From NCBI GenBank assembly GCA_028280485.1, contig JANQLS010000049.1, forward strand, positions 241,953-305,952: a stretch of DNA of 64,000 bases, written 5' to 3'. This document shows, one piece after another, positions 1-9,864 of this stretch. The notes below the pieces were generated by a model. It was not told the DNA's origin, made no database searches, and was given only the letters and a program-made list of their open reading frames with translations. Each line of letters begins with the position of its first letter. The stretch's first letter is position 1. A program made the translations under genes and the position numbers. Source of the stretch: Planctomycetota bacterium. GTDB taxonomy: Bacteria > Planctomycetota > UBA8108 > JACQVS01.

Positions 1-219
1 ACTGTTCTCACTCGGCAACTTCCCGCCTTCCCGAGCTTCCATCATCAACTGGAACAAATCTTTCAATATACCTGGGCCGAACAGCGTAACCTGAACTCAC
101 CCCCGGCTCCCCTCAGTCCCTCAGGAGTCCTGAGGCAATTCCAACAGGTCATCCCCAACTTCCCCTCCTCTTTTGCCCTGAAACGCCCCGCGCCCCCCTC
201 TGGGAACAGAAGCAACTAA
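1..219 (+). CDS. 3' end of an unknown protein (partial)
   Basis: Frame 1 is open from the window edge to a TAA at 217-219, giving the last 72 residues of a protein whose start lies outside. The tail is rich in Pro, Gln and Phe (for example FHHQLEQIFQYTW), with no recognisable motif or membrane segment. I cannot assign a function. It is called a gene end because the frame is open, lies on the same strand as the next genes and is followed by an AT-rich gap. Confidence 0.45.
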   Translation, partial: TVLTRQLPAFPSFHHQLEQIFQYTWAEQRNLNSPPAPLSPSGVLRQFQQVIPNFPSSFALKRPAPPSGNRSN

Positions 220-452
220 ACTTTTAAATTACTAGCACTTACAGACTTTCTCCTCGACGGAAGAATTCACTTCTCTCTCCCCTCCCAATCTTGCTGCTAC
301 AATAGATGGATCTCGAAGGGTCTCAAACTCTAAGCCCATCCCTTCGTCACAAAAATTCGTCTCAACAAAAACCTATCAGATTTACTCTACAGTATGACCT
401 TTCCAATCCAATGATCGGGGTCGGAAGAGCCGGTGGGTCCGCACGTATATCT

Positions 453-833
453 ATGAAGGAAAACCGTTTTTTTAAAACTCAGGTCAGCGTCTGTTGCCTG
501 TTAGTGCTAGGTCTCTTGTCTTCGCTTGGGTGCCTCAAGGTACCGACCTACCATCTAGTACACACCATGCCGCACAAGGATTACGTTCAATCCAGAATCT
601 TTATCGATCAGGAATTGGATGCAAGTTCCTATAAAGAGATCGCTCAGATGGAACTCGATCGCATCTTGAAGAAAAGAACTTCCGACCAAGCCCCTCTTTA
701 CAGAGTGAGTTTTATATTTTCCGATAAGAATAATCCGAAGGGCCTCTACGCAAAATTGGTTGCACAGTTCCTCCGAACCGATACGGTAGATTTCTCTAAC
801 CCACAAGTTGTGTGGTCGACATACCTTCATTAA
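453..833 (+). CDS. small putative lipoprotein
   Basis: Predicted lipoprotein of 126 aa. The frame is open from 306, but the ATG at 453 gives a proper signal peptide: MKENRFFK as the charged end, then a hydrophobic stretch ending in the lipobox LSSLGC (Cys at about residue 27). The mature part is short and hydrophilic and matches no family I recognise. It is followed after six bases by another lipoprotein (840), so the two are probably co-transcribed. The product is likely tethered to a membrane facing the periplasm; function unknown. Confidence 0.6.
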   Translation: MKENRFFKTQVSVCCLLVLGLLSSLGCLKVPTYHLVHTMPHKDYVQSRIFIDQELDASSYKEIAQMELDRILKKRTSDQAPLYRVSFIFSDKNNPKGLYAKLVAQFLRTDTVDFSNPQVVWSTYLH

Positions 834-839
834 ATTCCA

Positions 840-2384
840 GTGAACCAACTCCAACAACCATCTTCAAAACAGAACTTGTTTACAAGACCGAGAAGGGCTT
901 TCTTAAGCACCCTCTCCGCCATACTGCTGAGTATCCTCTCACTTCCGGGTTGTGGTTTGTTTTATGAAAACCGACTCGATCACGACTTGTTCGTTTTACA
1001 CTCGGATCATAACGAAGAATTTTTAAATAGTACTGCCGAATATATTCAGCAAATCTACAATGGGTACATCAAGCTTTTTAAAATCTCGCCCGAGGAATTA
1101 GGAAAAACAAAATTCTTCCTCCAAGGTCAATCAGGCCCCGATGAAGTGATCGATACCAAATACTCTCCTCAACTTCTTGGGTATTACCTTCCTTTCTTTA
1201 ATGTGATCAACTTAGATACGATCAGTTCCTGGACCCGCCAACCCGAAATATTGAAACAAATATTACTTCATGAAATCGGGCATCACTTTCTTATTACTCA
1301 ACACCCCGATGCCAGTTCAGAGTGTTGGTTTAATGAAGGATTGGCAAGTAACTTAGAGGTCGCTCAATTCGAAGGGTCTCACTTTGAGTACCCTCTCTTA
1401 AATCCTCAATTGTTAAAAATCGCTCGACTTGCGATCCTCGCTGATCCTGATTCCGTCAGCCTCAAAGAATTTCTCTATACCGACTGGGGCACCTTCCATC
1501 ACGACACTAAGAAGTCGAAGCACTATGCTTTAGGTTGGTCGGTCGTCTACTACATTTTGGAATACGTTCTGACAAGCCGAATTCCCCTCGGGGAGAGAAT
1601 CCGTATGCTCTACACTTTGGAGCGCGATGAACTCGCTGAATTGGAACCCGACTGGAAGGCTTTCCTCGCTCATTTTGATCTCACCTCAGAGTTGATTCGA
1701 AGAAGTCAAATCTTGAAGGGGGGTAAGTTAAAAACCTCTCAACACCTGACCGCCCTCTGGGCGATCGATCAGATCAGCGTCTTGAGGCACTTGGATCGAA
1801 ATCGAGTTATCCACGCTCTCCTGGCGGGATTTGAACACGACGATGTTCGAGTGCGAGAACGGTGCTACCTGGGTTTTTTAAAAGCGGCCGGTCGCCTGGA
1901 AAATGAAGAATTCCTCGATCCCCGACTCATCCGAGATCTCTCGAAAGGACGAGAACATTTAAAAAGTTTGGTGAAACTTGAGCAAATCCCCTGGAAACTT
2001 AGGCGGGCCATCTTGTTAAAATGTGCGGATGATTTGTTGCATCACCCGAGCTGGCTGCCCGTTTTTATCGAAGCTCTCAATGATCCGAACGGAGAAATTC
2101 GAGTCGCAGCCGCTGTGGGTTTATGTGGAACAAATACCAAACCCACTATGATCAATCCCCATTTCTGGCGAAGTGAATCTTTAACCAAACGCCGAGCCGA
2201 GGCTCGCGAATGGTACCAATGGTGGGTGACCAACTTTATGGGCACTGAGTTTGGACCCACAATTGCCGAGATTCAAAAAAACTCTTCATTGAAACCCGCC
2301 TCAGTCCCCTCCCTAGAATCTGCTGGTCCTAAACCAGCAGTCCTAATTCAAGACAAGCCGAGTAAAGCACTCCCTACCCAATAA
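840..2384 (+). CDS. lipoprotein metallopeptidase (gluzincin-like) with HEAT-like tail
   Basis: Predicted 514-aa lipoprotein starting at GTG. The signal peptide ends in SLPGC (Cys38). Residues 144-148 are HEIGH, and about 18 residues further on WFNEGLAS supplies the third zinc ligand, Glu166. That HExxH plus downstream NE arrangement is typical of gluzincin proteases of the MA clan, so a membrane-anchored zinc peptidase is likely. The part after about residue 290 is helical and repetitive (ALLAGFEHDDVRVRERCYLG, EALNDPNGEIRVAAAVGLC), which fits HEAT-like repeats for protein binding. The substrate is unknown. The gene lies six bases after another lipoprotein gene. Confidence 0.75.
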   Translation: MNQLQQPSSKQNLFTRPRRAFLSTLSAILLSILSLPGCGLFYENRLDHDLFVLHSDHNEEFLNSTAEYIQQIYNGYIKLFKISPEELGKTKFFLQGQSGPDEVIDTKYSPQLLGYYLPFFNVINLDTISSWTRQPEILKQILLHEIGHHFLITQHPDASSECWFNEGLASNLEVAQFEGSHFEYPLLNPQLLKIARLAILADPDSVSLKEFLYTDWGTFHHDTKKSKHYALGWSVVYYILEYVLTSRIPLGERIRMLYTLERDELAELEPDWKAFLAHFDLTSELIRRSQILKGGKLKTSQHLTALWAIDQISVLRHLDRNRVIHALLAGFEHDDVRVRERCYLGFLKAAGRLENEEFLDPRLIRDLSKGREHLKSLVKLEQIPWKLRRAILLKCADDLLHHPSWLPVFIEALNDPNGEIRVAAAVGLCGTNTKPTMINPHFWRSESLTKRRAEAREWYQWWVTNFMGTEFGPTIAEIQKNSSLKPASVPSLESAGPKPAVLIQDKPSKALPTQ

Positions 2385-2580
2385 TTCATTTGTTTCGTTG
2401 GAATCCCCTGAAACGAATTGAATAAACCGGATCTTCGGACGTTCCGAGTACTTGAGGACACTTTGGGAGCAATTACTAAGCTTCCACCTCAAACAGGCCG
2501 ATAGTTCTGAAGAAGGCTTATCTTAAGCTTTACGCCCGAGTGGCCGTTTGACTCTCAACAATCACCACAGTGAGAATTTC

Positions 2581-3657
2581 ATGAATACGATCATCGTGAC
2601 TGGCGGAGCCGGTTTCATCGGCTCTAACTTCGTACATCACGTATTGGCGAATACCGAAGATAAAGTTGTCATCATCGACAAACTCACCTACGCCGGCAAC
2701 CTCAGTAATCTTGAACGAGCGAAAGACAATCCTAACTTTGTCTTCGTACACGCAGATATCTGTGACCGTGCTGCTGTCGATAAACTCTTCAAAGATCACT
2801 CCCCCACTCACGTGGTCAACTTCGCAGCGGAATCTCACGTCGATCGTTCGATCGATGGTCCTCGCCCCTTCATCGAGACCAACATCGTGGGAACCTTTGA
2901 ACTTTTGGAAGCGAGTCGAAACTACGTGGATGCAGGAGCCGAAAACTTCCGCTTCCTTCATGTCTCTACTGATGAAGTTTATGGCAGCCTAGGCGATACC
3001 GGCTTGTTCGAAGAAACAACCGCCTACGACCCCAGCTCTCCCTACTCAGCTTCTAAAGCAGCTGCCGATCATCTTTGTCTCTCCTACCACCATACCTTTG
3101 GACTCGACGTTGTCGTCACCAACTGTTCCAACAATTTTGGCCCTTTCCACTTCCCCGAAAAATTGATCCCTCTGATGATCCTCAACGCTCTCGATGGAAA
3201 AGATCTTCCGATCTATGGCGATGGATTGAACGTACGAGATTGGTTGTACGTAGAAGATCACTGTTCGGGAATCTTACTCGCTCTACTCAAAGGGAAAGCC
3301 GGGGAGAAATACAATATTGGTGGCGGAAACGAACGAACAAATATCGAAGTGGTCGACAAGATCTGCGAACTTTTAGATCAATTCCGTCCTGCTGATCAAA
3401 ACGAAAAAATGAAAGCCCTGGGAAAAGCGAGCTACAAAGACCTCAAGATCTTTGTTAAAGATCGCCCAGGACATGACCGTCGCTACGCCATCGATGCCAG
3501 CAAAATCGAAGGCGATCTCGGCTGGAAAGCAGCCTTTGGTTTCGACCAAGGTATGGAAGCTACGGTCAAATGGTTCTTAGACAATATGGATTGGTGTGAA
3601 GAAGTCCAATCCGGAAACTACCGCCGTGAACGATTAGGGTTGACGACGAACTCATGA
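2581..3657 (+). CDS. rfbB: dTDP-glucose 4,6-dehydratase
   Basis: Converts dTDP-glucose to dTDP-4-keto-6-deoxyglucose, the second step of dTDP-L-rhamnose and related deoxysugar synthesis. The 358-aa protein is an extended SDR: the NAD-binding GGAGFIGS is at residues 8-15, the active-site TDEVYG near 130-135 and YSASK (catalytic Tyr155/Lys159) follows. [14 protein letters not shown] is also typical. The frame extends back to a TTG at 2548, but ATG 2581 begins directly at the Rossmann strand and is preferred. It is first of a same-strand trio with rfbA and rfbC. rfbD, the last enzyme of the pathway, is not in this window. Confidence 0.95.
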   Translation: MNTIIVTGGAGFIGSNFVHHVLANTEDKVVIIDKLTYAGNLSNLERAKDNPNFVFVHADICDRAAVDKLFKDHSPTHVVNFAAESHVDRSIDGPRPFIETNIVGTFELLEASRNYVDAGAENFRFLHVSTDEVYGSLGDTGLFEETTAYDPSSPYSASKAAADHLCLSYHHTFGLDVVVTNCSNNFGPFHFPEKLIPLMILNALDGKDLPIYGDGLNVRDWLYVEDHCSGILLALLKGKAGEKYNIGGGNERTNIEVVDKICELLDQFRPADQNEKMKALGKASYKDLKIFVKDRPGHDRRYAIDASKIEGDLGWKAAFGFDQGMEATVKWFLDNMDWCEEVQSGNYRRERLGLTTNS

Positions 3658-3762
3658 GAGTTAAGGGGAGGGTTGAACTTCAAACGTTCAACTTTCAATG
3701 CTTAGCCGAACACGGCTAACGATTAAATAAAAACATTCAACATTCGTTAAAGGACCTCGATC

Positions 3763-4632
3763 ATGAAGGGCATCCTTTTAGCCGGTGGATCCGGAACGCG
3801 GCTCTATCCCGTTACGCGTGCGATCAGTAAACAACTGACTCCCATCTTCGATAAGCCTCTGGTCTATTACCCTCTCTCAACTTTGATGCTGTCGGGCATC
3901 CGAGAGATCTTGATCATCACCACTCCCGAAGATTCTGATTTGTTCAAGAAGCTCTTAGGAGATGGATCCGAACTCGGGATCAGCATCGAATACGCCACTC
4001 AGCCCAAGCCTGAGGGAATTGCACAAGCCTTCCTCATCGGAAAAGAATTCATCGGTGATGACGCCTGCGCCTTAGCCCTGGGAGATAACATCTTTTACGG
4101 GCACGGATTCCCCCAAATTCTCCAGAGCGCTGCTGGTAACGATGCCGGAGCAACCGTCTTTGCTTACAAAGTCGCAGATCCCGAACGCTACGGAGTGGTC
4201 GAGTTTGATGCTGAAGGAAAAGCGATCAGCTTAGAAGAAAAGCCCGCTCAGCCTAAGTCGAGCTACGCCGTCACCGGACTCTACTTCTACGATTCACAAG
4301 TCGTTGAAATTTCCGAAAACTTGAAGCCTTCAGATCGCGGCGAGTTGGAGATCACCGATGTGAACAAAGAGTACTTAAATCGTGGTCAACTCCAAGTGGA
4401 GAAGATGGGGCGCGGCATCGCTTGGTTAGACACCGGGACTCATGAGTCTCTACTTCAAGCTGCGAACTTCATTCAAGCTATCGAAGAACGACAAGGATTA
4501 AAAGTCGCTTGCTTAGAAGAGATTGCCTTTAGGATGGGTTACCTCAATCACGATCAAGTGGAGAGCATCGGTAAAATGATGGAAAAAACCAGTTACGGCC
4601 AGTATCTTCTTCGCATCCTTGAAGAGGACTAA
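3763..4632 (+). CDS. rfbA: glucose-1-phosphate thymidylyltransferase
   Basis: Makes dTDP-glucose from glucose-1-phosphate and dTTP, the first step of the dTDP-sugar pathway. At 289 aa it has the family's usual length. The N terminus carries the nucleotide-binding loop [18 protein letters not shown], followed by [12 protein letters not shown] and the metal-site region [22 protein letters not shown] lies in the C-terminal part. The ATG at 3763 is preceded by AAAGGACC, a good ribosome site. A small hairpin (TTAGCCG-AACA-CGGCTAA, 3703-3720) lies in the 105-bp gap after rfbB but lacks a T-run, so the trio can be transcribed together. Confidence 0.96.
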   Translation: MKGILLAGGSGTRLYPVTRAISKQLTPIFDKPLVYYPLSTLMLSGIREILIITTPEDSDLFKKLLGDGSELGISIEYATQPKPEGIAQAFLIGKEFIGDDACALALGDNIFYGHGFPQILQSAAGNDAGATVFAYKVADPERYGVVEFDAEGKAISLEEKPAQPKSSYAVTGLYFYDSQVVEISENLKPSDRGELEITDVNKEYLNRGQLQVEKMGRGIAWLDTGTHESLLQAANFIQAIEERQGLKVACLEEIAFRMGYLNHDQVESIGKMMEKTSYGQYLLRILEED

Positions 4633-4696
4633 TCCCTAAGTTTGTACTGACCCGTCTGGGCTAAATTAAATTCATTTTTGAAATTCATCATCCCTC

Positions 4697-5245
4697 ATGC
4701 AAGTCACTCCCACGGAACTCGACGGCGTTCTCCTGATTGAACCTAAAGTCTTTGGTGACCATCGTGGTTTCTTCTTAGAAACCTACCGCGAAGATCGTTA
4801 CCACGAGAATGGCATCGAAGTGACCTTCGTCCAAGACAATCACTCTTCTTCGATCAAAGGTACATTGAGAGGCTTACACGCCCAAAAAGGGGAACAAGCT
4901 CAAGGTAAACTTGTGCGGTGTATCGAGGGATCTATATTCGATGTTGCGGTCGATCTTCGCAATGGCTCTCCGACCTTCGGCAAGTGGGTCGGCTACGAGC
5001 TAACGAGCACAAACTTTCGTCAGCTCTGGGTTCCTGTAGGCTTCCTACACGGCTTTTTAACTCTCAGCGATAAGGCTCAAGTCGAATACAAATGTACAAC
5101 CTATTACAGCCCGGAAAATGAAATTGGCGTCGTGTGGAACGATCCTGACATCGGCATCGATTGGGGCATCGAAACCCCCATCCTTTCCCCTAAAGACGAA
5201 AAACTCCCCCTCCTAAAAGATGTCCCGGATGAGGACAAGTTTTGA
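4697..5245 (+). CDS. rfbC: dTDP-4-dehydrorhamnose 3,5-epimerase
   Basis: Epimerises C3 and C5 of dTDP-4-keto-6-deoxyglucose, the third step towards dTDP-L-rhamnose. The 182-aa cupin protein has the normal family length. RGLHAQKG contains the catalytic His (RGLHxQ motif), and GFLHGFLTLSDKAQVEYKCT contains the conserved GFxHGF strand and the region of the catalytic Tyr. It follows rfbA after 64 bases on the same strand. The order rfbB-rfbA-rfbC without rfbD implies that the reductase lies elsewhere or that another dTDP-sugar is made. Confidence 0.95.
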   Translation: MQVTPTELDGVLLIEPKVFGDHRGFFLETYREDRYHENGIEVTFVQDNHSSSIKGTLRGLHAQKGEQAQGKLVRCIEGSIFDVAVDLRNGSPTFGKWVGYELTSTNFRQLWVPVGFLHGFLTLSDKAQVEYKCTTYYSPENEIGVVWNDPDIGIDWGIETPILSPKDEKLPLLKDVPDEDKF

Positions 5246-5398
5246 GCGCCTGAAGCTTCATTGACCTAAGCCCTTAATAAAGATCATTCCCGCTGACATT
5301 TCCGGCCCTTTTCTCGAAGAAATATTGGGACCATCCTATTCTTTTGAGTCGCATGCCTATTATTTAGGCCACGTTAAATCGAACTCAGGAGCAAGGCG

Positions 5399-6385
5399 AT
5401 GCGCCGGAAATTAAATCACAACATTGAATCTAGCCCCTCAAGCATCCTTCGACCGACCTCGTTTTTATTAGCACTCATCCTTTGTTTGGGAATGAGCAAC
5501 GGTACCACTTCTGAAGGAGCAGATTCGGTTTACTTGAAAACGGGTGAGTTGTTTAGTGGAGATATCTTGCGGATCAATAAGCGTGAGGTTTCCATTCAAC
5601 TTGAAAGTGGAGGTATCCTTCACTTCAGGAATTCACAAATTGATAAAGTTAAACGCTGGGTTCCTGACAAGCCTCTACCCGAGGTGATCTACTTCAATAA
5701 AAAGACCCAACCGATCACTTCAACTCCAAAGATCACCCAACAGCCGGTGACGATCAATCCATTTGAAATTGAAGAACCGATTACGATTGAGACGCATGAG
5801 CCAGAAGTTTTTACGAGTGATTCATCGTCAGCCAATTCAAAAATAGAAACCCCTCAGGGAGTTATCGAAACGAATGTAACGACTCCCTTAACCGAAGAAA
5901 ACTCTCTTCATACGTCCTCCTCGGTAGAAGAGAACTCCTCAGAACAAATTCACGGTTCCCAGATGTCGGATTGGACGCTCAAAGCCCCGAAGGGATTTCA
6001 AATCTCTTCTCTTACATCTTCTGAAAACAGGCTTGCCTCTTGGATGGAACCCAGTACTCAAGCGTTAGTGAATCTCTTCACCTACAAAACCGATGAAACG
6101 ATCGAAGACTTCAAAAACATCTTCATCAAAAAAGTACCGGGACTTTTACCCGCGAAAGTTTATCGCGACATCCCCTTGAATCGAGAAGGTCCTGGTGGCT
6201 TTAAAGGCTGGATCATCGAGTTGGAACAAAACATTGCTGGAGCAAAGATTCGCCAACTGAGCCTGGTTGTTCAATCGGACAATGAAATCTTCGTCCTCCG
6301 GATGACCGCCCCCGCCTCCACCTACAAATTGCTCACCCACACCTTCGAGCAAAGCCTGCATAGCTTCAGGTTGTCAGCGGGTTAG
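5399..6385 (+). CDS. secreted protein of unknown function
   Basis: A 328-aa exported protein. ATG 5399 is preceded by CAGGAGCAAGG, a clear ribosome site. The N terminus has a signal peptide (hydrophobic region about 22-36). Residues about 42-85 form a small beta domain (SVYLKTGELFSGDILRINKR), the kind of repeat seen in planctomycete secreted proteins that also occurs in the 616-aa protein at 58302. A Pro/Thr/Ser-rich linker follows, then a C-terminal domain beginning DWTLKAPKGFQISS that resembles PsbP/DcrB-like folds in layout (inference). The TAG stop is part of a truncated GTAG-type repeat (TTAGTCCGCAC). Confidence 0.7.
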   Translation: MRRKLNHNIESSPSSILRPTSFLLALILCLGMSNGTTSEGADSVYLKTGELFSGDILRINKREVSIQLESGGILHFRNSQIDKVKRWVPDKPLPEVIYFNKKTQPITSTPKITQQPVTINPFEIEEPITIETHEPEVFTSDSSSANSKIETPQGVIETNVTTPLTEENSLHTSSSVEENSSEQIHGSQMSDWTLKAPKGFQISSLTSSENRLASWMEPSTQALVNLFTYKTDETIEDFKNIFIKKVPGLLPAKVYRDIPLNREGPGGFKGWIIELEQNIAGAKIRQLSLVVQSDNEIFVLRMTAPASTYKLLTHTFEQSLHSFRLSAG

Positions 6386-6420
6386 TCCGCACAATGTAGT
6401 CCGCACGCTCCGCGTGCGGA
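6383..6420 (+). repeat. GTAG palindromic REP-like unit abutting a stop codon
   Basis: GTAG at 6396-6399 is followed by the perfect palindromic arms TCCGCACG and CGTGCGGA around CTCCG (6400-6420). Just before it is a truncated copy, TTAGTCCGCAC, whose TAG is the stop codon of the preceding gene. The same unit recurs at 15039 and 16629. Confidence 0.75.
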
Positions 6421-6433
6421 TATCCTTAGGCTT

Positions 6434-6590
6434 ACATTTCAAGCCCGAAGCGTCAGCGAGGGTGAAAGAATAATTCGGTTTTAAAATTCTTAGTTCGTAG
6501 GACTGACTCCCTCCTACGTTACGTAGATTGAAGTCAATTGTATTGAATTAAGCGTGCCGCACCCTCGCTCACGCTTCGGGCTTGAAATGT
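6434..6590. repeat. 157-bp element with 30-bp inverted ends
   Basis: The left end (6434-6463, beginning ACATTTCAAGCCCGAAGCG) and the right end (6561-6590, ending CGCTTCGGGCTTGAAATGT) are inverted copies over 30 bp with one mismatch. About 97 bp of AT-rich DNA lies between. It holds no reading frame. It belongs to the CCCGAAGCG...AGCGAGGG family found at many intergenic sites here. With the REP-like unit before it, it accounts for most of the 323-bp gap between genes. Confidence 0.75.
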
Positions 6591-6708
6591 GAGTCTACCA
6601 CCCCCCATTTCCTACTTTTACGATCTCACTCCATCTCTTAGAATATCCCTCCATAGAACTGAAGAGAAACCCAACTCCCAATTATCCCCATCAAAGAAGT
6701 AAGAACAC

Positions 6709-8241
6709 ATGACGCTCAATCTCGGCACTATCCTTGAGACTTCGACGCGCTACTTCCCTGAATCTCCCGCTTTAATTCACGATGACCATCGGCTCAACTA
6801 CCAAGAAACTCGAGCTTGGGTCGTCGCTTTAGCTGACCATTTGAAGGCAAATGGTTTGAAGCCTGGGCAGAAGGTGGGGCTTTACATGCCGAATCGCATG
6901 AGTTTTACGATCGCATATTTCAGCATTCTATATGCTGGTGGAGTGGTAGTGCCTATCAGCTACCTCTCAGTAGCACGAGAGGTGCAATATGCCTTAGATG
7001 ACTCCGAGTCCGTAGCTCTCATCACCTGGACGGAGTTTTCAGAAGTCTCCCAACAAGCCGTCGACAATGCCGAGACTTGCTCCCAGCTCTACGTCATGAA
7101 TGAAGACGGAGCCCAATTTATTTTAGAGGATGAAGATTCGTTTTCCCCTACTGAAGGCGAAGGGCCAATACCAACGAATCCTGAAGACACCGCCGTCATT
7201 CTTTACACTTCAGGAACGACCGGTCAACCCAAGGGAGCGGAACTCACTCACTTCAATCTCTATTCGAACGCTCAGGTTTCCTGTGAGAAACTCTTTTGGC
7301 AACCCGGTCAAACTGGAGATGGCATCGCCCCAGGAGACGTCTGCTTAGCTGCACTTCCTCTATTTCACTCTTACTGCCAAACCTGTATTCAAAACACAGC
7401 GATTTTAGGTGGAGCCGCAATCAGCTACCTCGAACGTTTCGAACCGGTGAGAGCCTTAGAGATTTTAGAAAGAGACAAAGTCACTTTCTTTGCCGGCGTT
7501 CCCACGATGTACTTCACCCTGTTAAACGTTGAAGATCGCGAGAAGTACGATCTCAGCAACCTGAAGTATTGCTCATCGGGTGGAGCGGCGATGCCCGTCG
7601 AAGTGATGAAGGCATTCGACGAAGCTTACGGGGTGAGCATCCTCGAAGGATACGGCTTGAGCGAAACCTCTCCTGTCGCTACGTTCAATGTTTTATTCAA
7701 ACCTAAGAAGATCGGTTCGATCGGGCTTCCCATCTACGGCGTAAGCGTCAAGATTTTCGATGAGAAGGATCAAGAGCTTCCCCCGAACGAAGTCGGTGAA
7801 GTGGTCATTCAAGGTCCCAACGTGATGAAGGGGTATTACAATCGTCCCGAAGCCACTAAGGAAGCTTGTAGAAACGGATGGTTCCACACGGGCGACATGG
7901 GCAAAATGGATGAAGAGGGCTACTTCTATATCGTCGATCGAAAGAAAGACATGATCATCCGCGGAGGCTTTAATGTGTATCCCCGCGAAGTCGAAGAAAT
8001 TCTCTACGGCCATCCCGCCATTCAAGAGGCTGCGGTCATCGGTATCGCCAGTGATCAATACGGTGAAGAAGTGAAAGCTTGTGTGGCCTTAAAAGAAGGT
8101 CAAAGCTTAGAGCCCGATGAACTCATCGAGTACACGAAGGAACGTTTAGGCGCGCATAAATATCCCCGAGTCGTAGAGATTTTCCCTGAGTTGCCGAAGG
8201 GCCCGACGGGGAAGATTTTAAGGAAGGAATTGAGGGATTAA
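6709..8241 (+). CDS. AMP-dependent acyl-CoA synthetase/ligase
   Basis: A 510-aa adenylate-forming enzyme that activates a carboxylic acid, most likely a long-chain fatty acid, to its acyl-CoA via an acyl-AMP. The P-loop signature TSGTTGQPKG is at residues 167-176. Further motifs are EGYGLSETSPVA, GWFHTGDMG with the ribose-binding Asp, RKKDMIIRGG at the hinge, and the C-terminal catalytic lysine in PTGKILRKEL. Family length is usual. It stands alone: the neighbouring sugar and ankyrin genes suggest no pathway, so the exact acid cannot be named. Confidence 0.9.
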   Translation: MTLNLGTILETSTRYFPESPALIHDDHRLNYQETRAWVVALADHLKANGLKPGQKVGLYMPNRMSFTIAYFSILYAGGVVVPISYLSVAREVQYALDDSESVALITWTEFSEVSQQAVDNAETCSQLYVMNEDGAQFILEDEDSFSPTEGEGPIPTNPEDTAVILYTSGTTGQPKGAELTHFNLYSNAQVSCEKLFWQPGQTGDGIAPGDVCLAALPLFHSYCQTCIQNTAILGGAAISYLERFEPVRALEILERDKVTFFAGVPTMYFTLLNVEDREKYDLSNLKYCSSGGAAMPVEVMKAFDEAYGVSILEGYGLSETSPVATFNVLFKPKKIGSIGLPIYGVSVKIFDEKDQELPPNEVGEVVIQGPNVMKGYYNRPEATKEACRNGWFHTGDMGKMDEEGYFYIVDRKKDMIIRGGFNVYPREVEEILYGHPAIQEAAVIGIASDQYGEEVKACVALKEGQSLEPDELIEYTKERLGAHKYPRVVEIFPELPKGPTGKILRKELRD

Positions 8242-8382
8242 ATCGAATTACTACGGTAAGTATTAACTACGATCACATTGATGCTCACAACTTAACCTCT
8301 CCAAAACGGCGTCGGCCCACACAGATAAGGCCCTGACGCTGGTGGTTCCATTCCCCCCTTAAATACAGATAATTTATCAAGC

Positions 8383-9180
8383 ATGCCTAATAACGCCAAA
8401 AACACTTGGACCTCAGATGCCCTTGTAAGGGGAGATGCCGATGCTATTAAAAAAAGAGTTCTTGAAGATCCAGAATATATTCACGAGCGAGATTATGTCG
8501 ACAGCACTCCGTTACTCAACGCTATTGAATTCAACCATCTTGACTTAGTTAAATTCTTGCTTAACAAAGGCGCAGATCCAAATATCAAAGTGTCTGATGG
8601 ATACACCTGCTTGTTGTCGGCCGTCGAAAATGAAGGAAAAGACTCACTTCTTATTCTGGATGAACTGCTTCAAGCAGGGGCTGACATTCATGCTGAGGGG
8701 ATCAATGGTTGGACTGCTCTGCATCTGGCAGCCGCACGAGGAAAAGCGGAAATGGCGGCCTCATTAATTGCAGCCGGTGCCGATGTAAATCGGCGAACCA
8801 AAATCGATGGGACGGAAACTCCATTGATGGAAGCAGCGTACTGCGGCCATTCATCCATTGTTCGTTTACTTCTTGAACATGGTGCCGATCCTTTGATGCA
8901 AGATTGCGTGAACCATCAGACCCCACTTGAGATGGCAAAAGAAGTGGCTAAAGGACCCGATCTTGAAGTCGCCGATGAACTCAAAAAGGAAAATCTCCCA
9001 ATCGATGTTGATAATTTCATAGGTGACATGGACTTGCCCGATGATCAAATAGAATTCTTAAAAGAAGCGATGAACAATATTAACTTGGGACAGAGCTACG
9101 TGGATAGGCTCAATGAACTTAAAGACACGGGAAATCACGCTGAAATTATTCGTATTTTAAGTGAGTATAGACAGGAATAG
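8383..9180 (+). CDS. ankyrin repeat protein
   Basis: A 265-aa protein without signal peptide, so probably cytoplasmic. Four ankyrin repeats span about residues 40-190: TPLLNAIEFNHLDLVKFLL, CLLSAVENEGKDS with LLQAGADI, TALHLAAARGKAEMAASLI and TPLMEAAYCGHSSIVRLLL. Each ends with a GADxN/GADP hairpin. The tail of about 70 residues is acidic and helical. Ankyrin repeats bind proteins; no partner is evident. It is the first of seven small same-strand genes of unusual type (8383-12183) that look like accessory genes. Confidence 0.85.
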   Translation: MPNNAKNTWTSDALVRGDADAIKKRVLEDPEYIHERDYVDSTPLLNAIEFNHLDLVKFLLNKGADPNIKVSDGYTCLLSAVENEGKDSLLILDELLQAGADIHAEGINGWTALHLAAARGKAEMAASLIAAGADVNRRTKIDGTETPLMEAAYCGHSSIVRLLLEHGADPLMQDCVNHQTPLEMAKEVAKGPDLEVADELKKENLPIDVDNFIGDMDLPDDQIEFLKEAMNNINLGQSYVDRLNELKDTGNHAEIIRILSEYRQE

Positions 9181-9243
9181 AGATCAACGACTATCCATTA
9201 ACAAATTAATGCTTTGATAGAAATGCTAAGAAACTCCCCTCAT

Positions 9244-9864
9244 ATGAGTCACCCACAAATTCATTCCTCGATCTCAATCAGACACCTACCAACCTTCATG
9301 ACGACCATAATACTGATGAAACTCAGTCTTTTAGCTGGCTGTGGTGAAGCTCCACCCTTAGAGACAGAAGCGCCTACCACCGTAGATGGCATCCATCTCA
9401 AACCACGAGTGCTGATTGAAGGAAATGTTTCGCTCCTCATCCCGGATGGTTTTTCACCGATGACCGAAAAGGCGTTGAGGTTAAAATATCCAAATAAAGA
9501 TCGACCCACGATTGTATATACTAACGACAAAAACACGGTGGATATCACTTTGACCCATACCTCAGTGAACCTCAACCCGACCGGAATTGAGAAGCTCCAC
9601 AAACAAATGGAAGAGAAGTACCACAATCAAAGCTTTCTTGTGAAATGGCTCAAAAGTGAAATCGTAACCATCAACAAACACAAATGCTTCCTTCTGGACG
9701 TACAAACTCTGGCCAACAAAACAGTGATTCGGAATCTGATTGTGGGCACATCCTTGAAAGGCCGTCTGCTTTTGGTGAGTTTTAACGTGACTCGCAACCT
9801 GGAAGATAAATGGATTAAAGCCGGTCAAGAGATCGTTCAGTCGTTGAGAGTAAAGGCAAAATGA
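9244..9864 (+). CDS. putative lipoprotein
   Basis: About 206 aa if started at ATG 9244; starts at 9223 and 9298 are also possible. The lipobox LSLLAGC places the acylated Cys some 80-100 bases after these starts. The ATG at 9298 would give a very short signal peptide, so 9244 is preferred. The mature domain (from VLIEGNVSLLIPDGFSPMT) resembles DcrB/PsbP-like domains in pattern (inference). The stop overlaps the next gene's ATG (ATGA, 9861-9864), which indicates translational coupling. Confidence 0.6.
   Translation: MSHPQIHSSISIRHLPTFMTTIILMKLSLLAGCGEAPPLETEAPTTVDGIHLKPRVLIEGNVSLLIPDGFSPMTEKALRLKYPNKDRPTIVYTNDKNTVDITLTHTSVNLNPTGIEKLHKQMEEKYHNQSFLVKWLKSEIVTINKHKCFLLDVQTLANKTVIRNLIVGTSLKGRLLLVSFNVTRNLEDKWIKAGQEIVQSLRVKAK

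Noticed and set aside
306..452. N-terminal extension of the lipoprotein gene to 306
   Set aside because: The extension would precede a complete signal peptide with lipobox, so the ATG at 453 is the natural start.
2530..2961. 143-codon frame opposite rfbB
   Set aside because: Complement of a well-supported enzyme gene; no independent features.
3703..3720. Hairpin after rfbB as a terminator
   Set aside because: Stem of seven bases without a following T-run; it would not stop transcription into rfbA.
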